From Streptomyces aureocirculatus (GTDB lineage: Bacteria; Actinomycetota; Actinomycetes; Streptomycetales; Streptomycetaceae): a stretch of 64,000 nt of DNA. The stretch covers positions 4,033-68,032 of the forward strand of contig NZ_JOAP01000039.1 in assembly GCF_000720475.1 (NCBI RefSeq), given 5' to 3'. The notes under the pieces were generated by a model, which made no database searches, was not told the DNA's origin, and saw only the letters and a list, made by a program, of their open reading frames with translations. Within the stretch, counting starts at the first letter, position 1; each line of letters begins with the position of its first letter. The translations under genes and the position numbers were made by a program. Below, piece by piece: positions 62,689 through 64,000 of the stretch.

Positions 62689-63171
62689 CACTGCCCCGTT
62701 CTCTACCCCGACCGGTCCGGTTCTGGTCCCGTTCGGTCTGTCTACGCCCGGGCGGTGAGGGGCGGCAAGATGCTCTACGGAGTCAACTCGCTGATCGTAA
62801 TGCCCTTGTGACGTGCCGTCATCTGGCGGGGGCGCCTTCTGCTGGCGGGGGCGCCCGGCCGATCCCGCGCAGCCCCGGGCCCACCGCCGCCGCGCGCAGC
62901 CCCGGGCCCACCGCCGCTGCGCGCAGCCCCGGGCCCACCGCCGCTGCCCGCAGCCGCGGGCCCACCGCCGCCGCGCGGCGGTTCGTCCCACCCACCCACC
63001 CGTACAGGTAGGCGGCGCCTCACCCGCCACCACCGGCTCGGCCCGCCCCCTCTGTGGGCAACTGGGCCGCCCAGAGGGCGGAACGGGTGGGCACAGCCCG
63101 GCGTACGGTGCGTAACTGTGGGCGCCCAGGCGAGGTGCGGGCGGCGCGGCGGCGCGGGCCGGCGGGAACCC
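62689..63171. other. Intergenic region between the sugar importer and the FtsK-like gene
   Basis: No gene is supported here. The region holds four 27-bp repeats (62867-62974). At about 63040-63110 there is a sequence with CTGTGGGCAACTG (63052-63064), the inverted form of a motif at 20740-20752, and GGCGGAACGGGTGGGCACAG, which I associate with dispersed Streptomyces intergenic elements. The promoter of the solute-binding gene must lie in the first part. Confidence 0.5.
62867..62974. repeat. 27-bp tandem repeats
   Basis: Four units start at 62867, 62894, 62921 and 62948. The core is CGCAGCCCCGGGCCCACCGC; the last copy has two changes. The unit is nine codons long and stays open in several frames, but none has a credible gene context. 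Confidence 0.9.
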
Positions 63172-64000
63172 TCAGAGGAGGGACGGGATCCGCTCGGCGG
63201 CGACGGACCGCGCGGCACGGTCGAGCGCACTGGCCAGAAGGGCCAGATCCGTCGGCCCGTTCCCCAGCTCACGGACGGGCCGCCGAGCCGGCGGATCCCC
63301 CACCCGCTCCCACTCGAGCGGCACCACGGTGGGCCGCAGAGTCGCCGTACGCGGAATCCGCCCCGTGACCCGCCCACCCTGGAAAACGGCCTCCCGCCCG
63401 TCCGCCCCCCGCAGGACACCCCGCCCGGGAGCCGGATCCTCCGCACCGCCCCCGACCGCGTCCAGCGCGACCACGAGCCCGGCCCGCCGCCCCACCTCGG
63501 AGCCCCCGACCCGCTCACCCCGCGCCGCCACCACCAGATGCACCCCGAGCCGCTCCCCGTCCCGAGCCACCGCGTCCAGGGCCCGCACCACGGAACCGGC
63601 GGCGGGCCGCCCGGGCGACCCGAGCGCGGGCGCGAGCAACGCGTCGAAGTCGTCCACGAGCACGACGAGCCGGGCGAGGGGCGGCCCGGGCTCGGTCTGC
63701 CCGCCCCCGGCGGGCCGCAGCCGCAGCGTGGCACTCGTCTGCACATCGACGAGATCCCCACCGGCCCCCTCACCGGCAGCCTCCACCCCGTCCCCACCTT
63801 GCCGCCCGACGGCAGCCCTGCCCCCGGCCCCACCACCGGCCTTCGCCCCGGTGTCAGCCCCGATCCCGGCACCGACCCCGGCCCCGGCTGTGAAAACTCC
63901 GGACCCGCCAATGACCCCGGACCCGCCAACGCCCCCAACCCCGCCAACGCCCCCAGCCCCGCGAACGACCCCCGCCCCGCCACCGGCGACCCCCGAAGCC
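63172..64000 (-). CDS. FtsK/SpoIIIE-type ATPase, C-terminal part
   Basis: The frame is open from the window edge to a TGA at 63172, giving the last 275 or so residues. A P-loop-less or Walker B-like ATPase segment is seen as RLVVLVDDFDALLAPAL, then RDGERLGVHLVVAARGERVG and GRAVLRGADGREAVFQGGRVTGR-like sequence. I recognise this as the last ATPase module of the FHA/FtsK-SpoIIIE proteins of streptomycetes, related to EccC of type VII secretion. Residues upstream of it are a 70-residue Gly/Val/Ala-rich tract with VGG repeats, apparently inserted in the domain. The start is outside the window. Confidence 0.8.
   Translation of the reverse strand, partial: ASGVAGGGAGVVRGAGGVGGVGGVGGSGVIGGSGVFTAGAGVGAGIGADTGAKAGGGAGGRAAVGRQGGDGVEAAGEGAGGDLVDVQTSATLRLRPAGGGQTEPGPPLARLVVLVDDFDALLAPALGSPGRPAAGSVVRALDAVARDGERLGVHLVVAARGERVGGSEVGRRAGLVVALDAVGGGAEDPAPGRGVLRGADGREAVFQGGRVTGRIPRTATLRPTVVPLEWERVGDPPARRPVRELGNGPTDLALLASALDRAARSVAAERIPSLL

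Noticed and set aside
62689..63033. N-terminal extension of the sugar-binding protein through the 27-bp repeats
   Set aside because: The lipoprotein signal begins at the ATG at 62688. An Arg/Trp/Cys repeat ahead of a signal peptide would block export.
1..64000. tRNA, rRNA, insertion sequence, integrase or attachment site
   Set aside because: No such features were recognised on either strand. The repeats found are short tandem or dispersed intergenic sequences without transposase genes.

Overview
The window reads as chromosomal DNA of a high-GC actinomycete, almost certainly Streptomyces or a close relative. The reasons are very high GC in every gene, frequent GTG starts and 4-base ATGA/GTGA gene overlaps. 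The gene order mtnA - mtrA - mtrB - lpqB - comF-like - hpf - NarL-type regulator - secA - Rv3235-like - DUF6912 - HAD - GDH-180 also matches, from memory, the Streptomyces core chromosome. No tRNA, rRNA, transposase, integrase, phage gene or CRISPR array was seen.

Layout. (1) 1-3642, minus strand: a membrane operon (GDPD-type membrane protein, DUF4129, DUF4350, start of a MoxR ATPase). A long inverted repeat separates it from divergent mtnA. (2) 3816-12970, plus strand: mtnA, the MtrA/MtrB/LpqB envelope and cell-cycle signalling operon, a ComF-like phosphoribosyltransferase, the long hibernation factor HPF and an orphan response regulator. (3) 13011-27310: AlkX-type DNA glycosylase, GNAT, secA, Rv3235-like protein, DUF6912, HAD, DJ-1/PfpI protein, a 26-bp tandem-repeat array and the giant NAD-glutamate dehydrogenase, closed by a perfect 18-bp-stem terminator.

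(4) 27602-36496 and 44104-58862: two blocks of a surface-glycopolymer locus. They hold a DPM-like glycosyltransferase, GtrA, two paralogous GT-C-like membrane proteins, family 2 glycosyltransferases, three CDP-glycerol-type polymerases fused to family 2 glycosyltransferase domains, a TagG/TagH exporter, galE, a glycosyltransferase-Stealth fusion and a protein with a His/Pro/Gly triplet-repeat region. The inferred flow is: galE supplies UDP-sugar, the fused transferases build a phosphate-linked polymer, TagGH exports it, and the DPM/GtrA/GT-C proteins decorate it outside using lipid-linked sugar. (5) 36702-43992: regulation and transport placed between the two blocks. This contains a TetR regulator, a 54-residue membrane peptide, a NarL-type two-component system, a MacB/FtsX-type ABC transporter and an imine-reductase-like enzyme. 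The two-component operon and the ABC operon carry nearly the same 18-bp palindrome upstream. (6) 58966-62688: a sugar ABC importer operon whose MalF-like permease has a large extra periplasmic-side domain. (7) 63172-64000: the C-terminal part of an FtsK/SpoIIIE-type ATPase with a Gly-Val-rich insertion, running off the window end.

All functional names come from reading motifs and from memory of protein families. No database search was possible.
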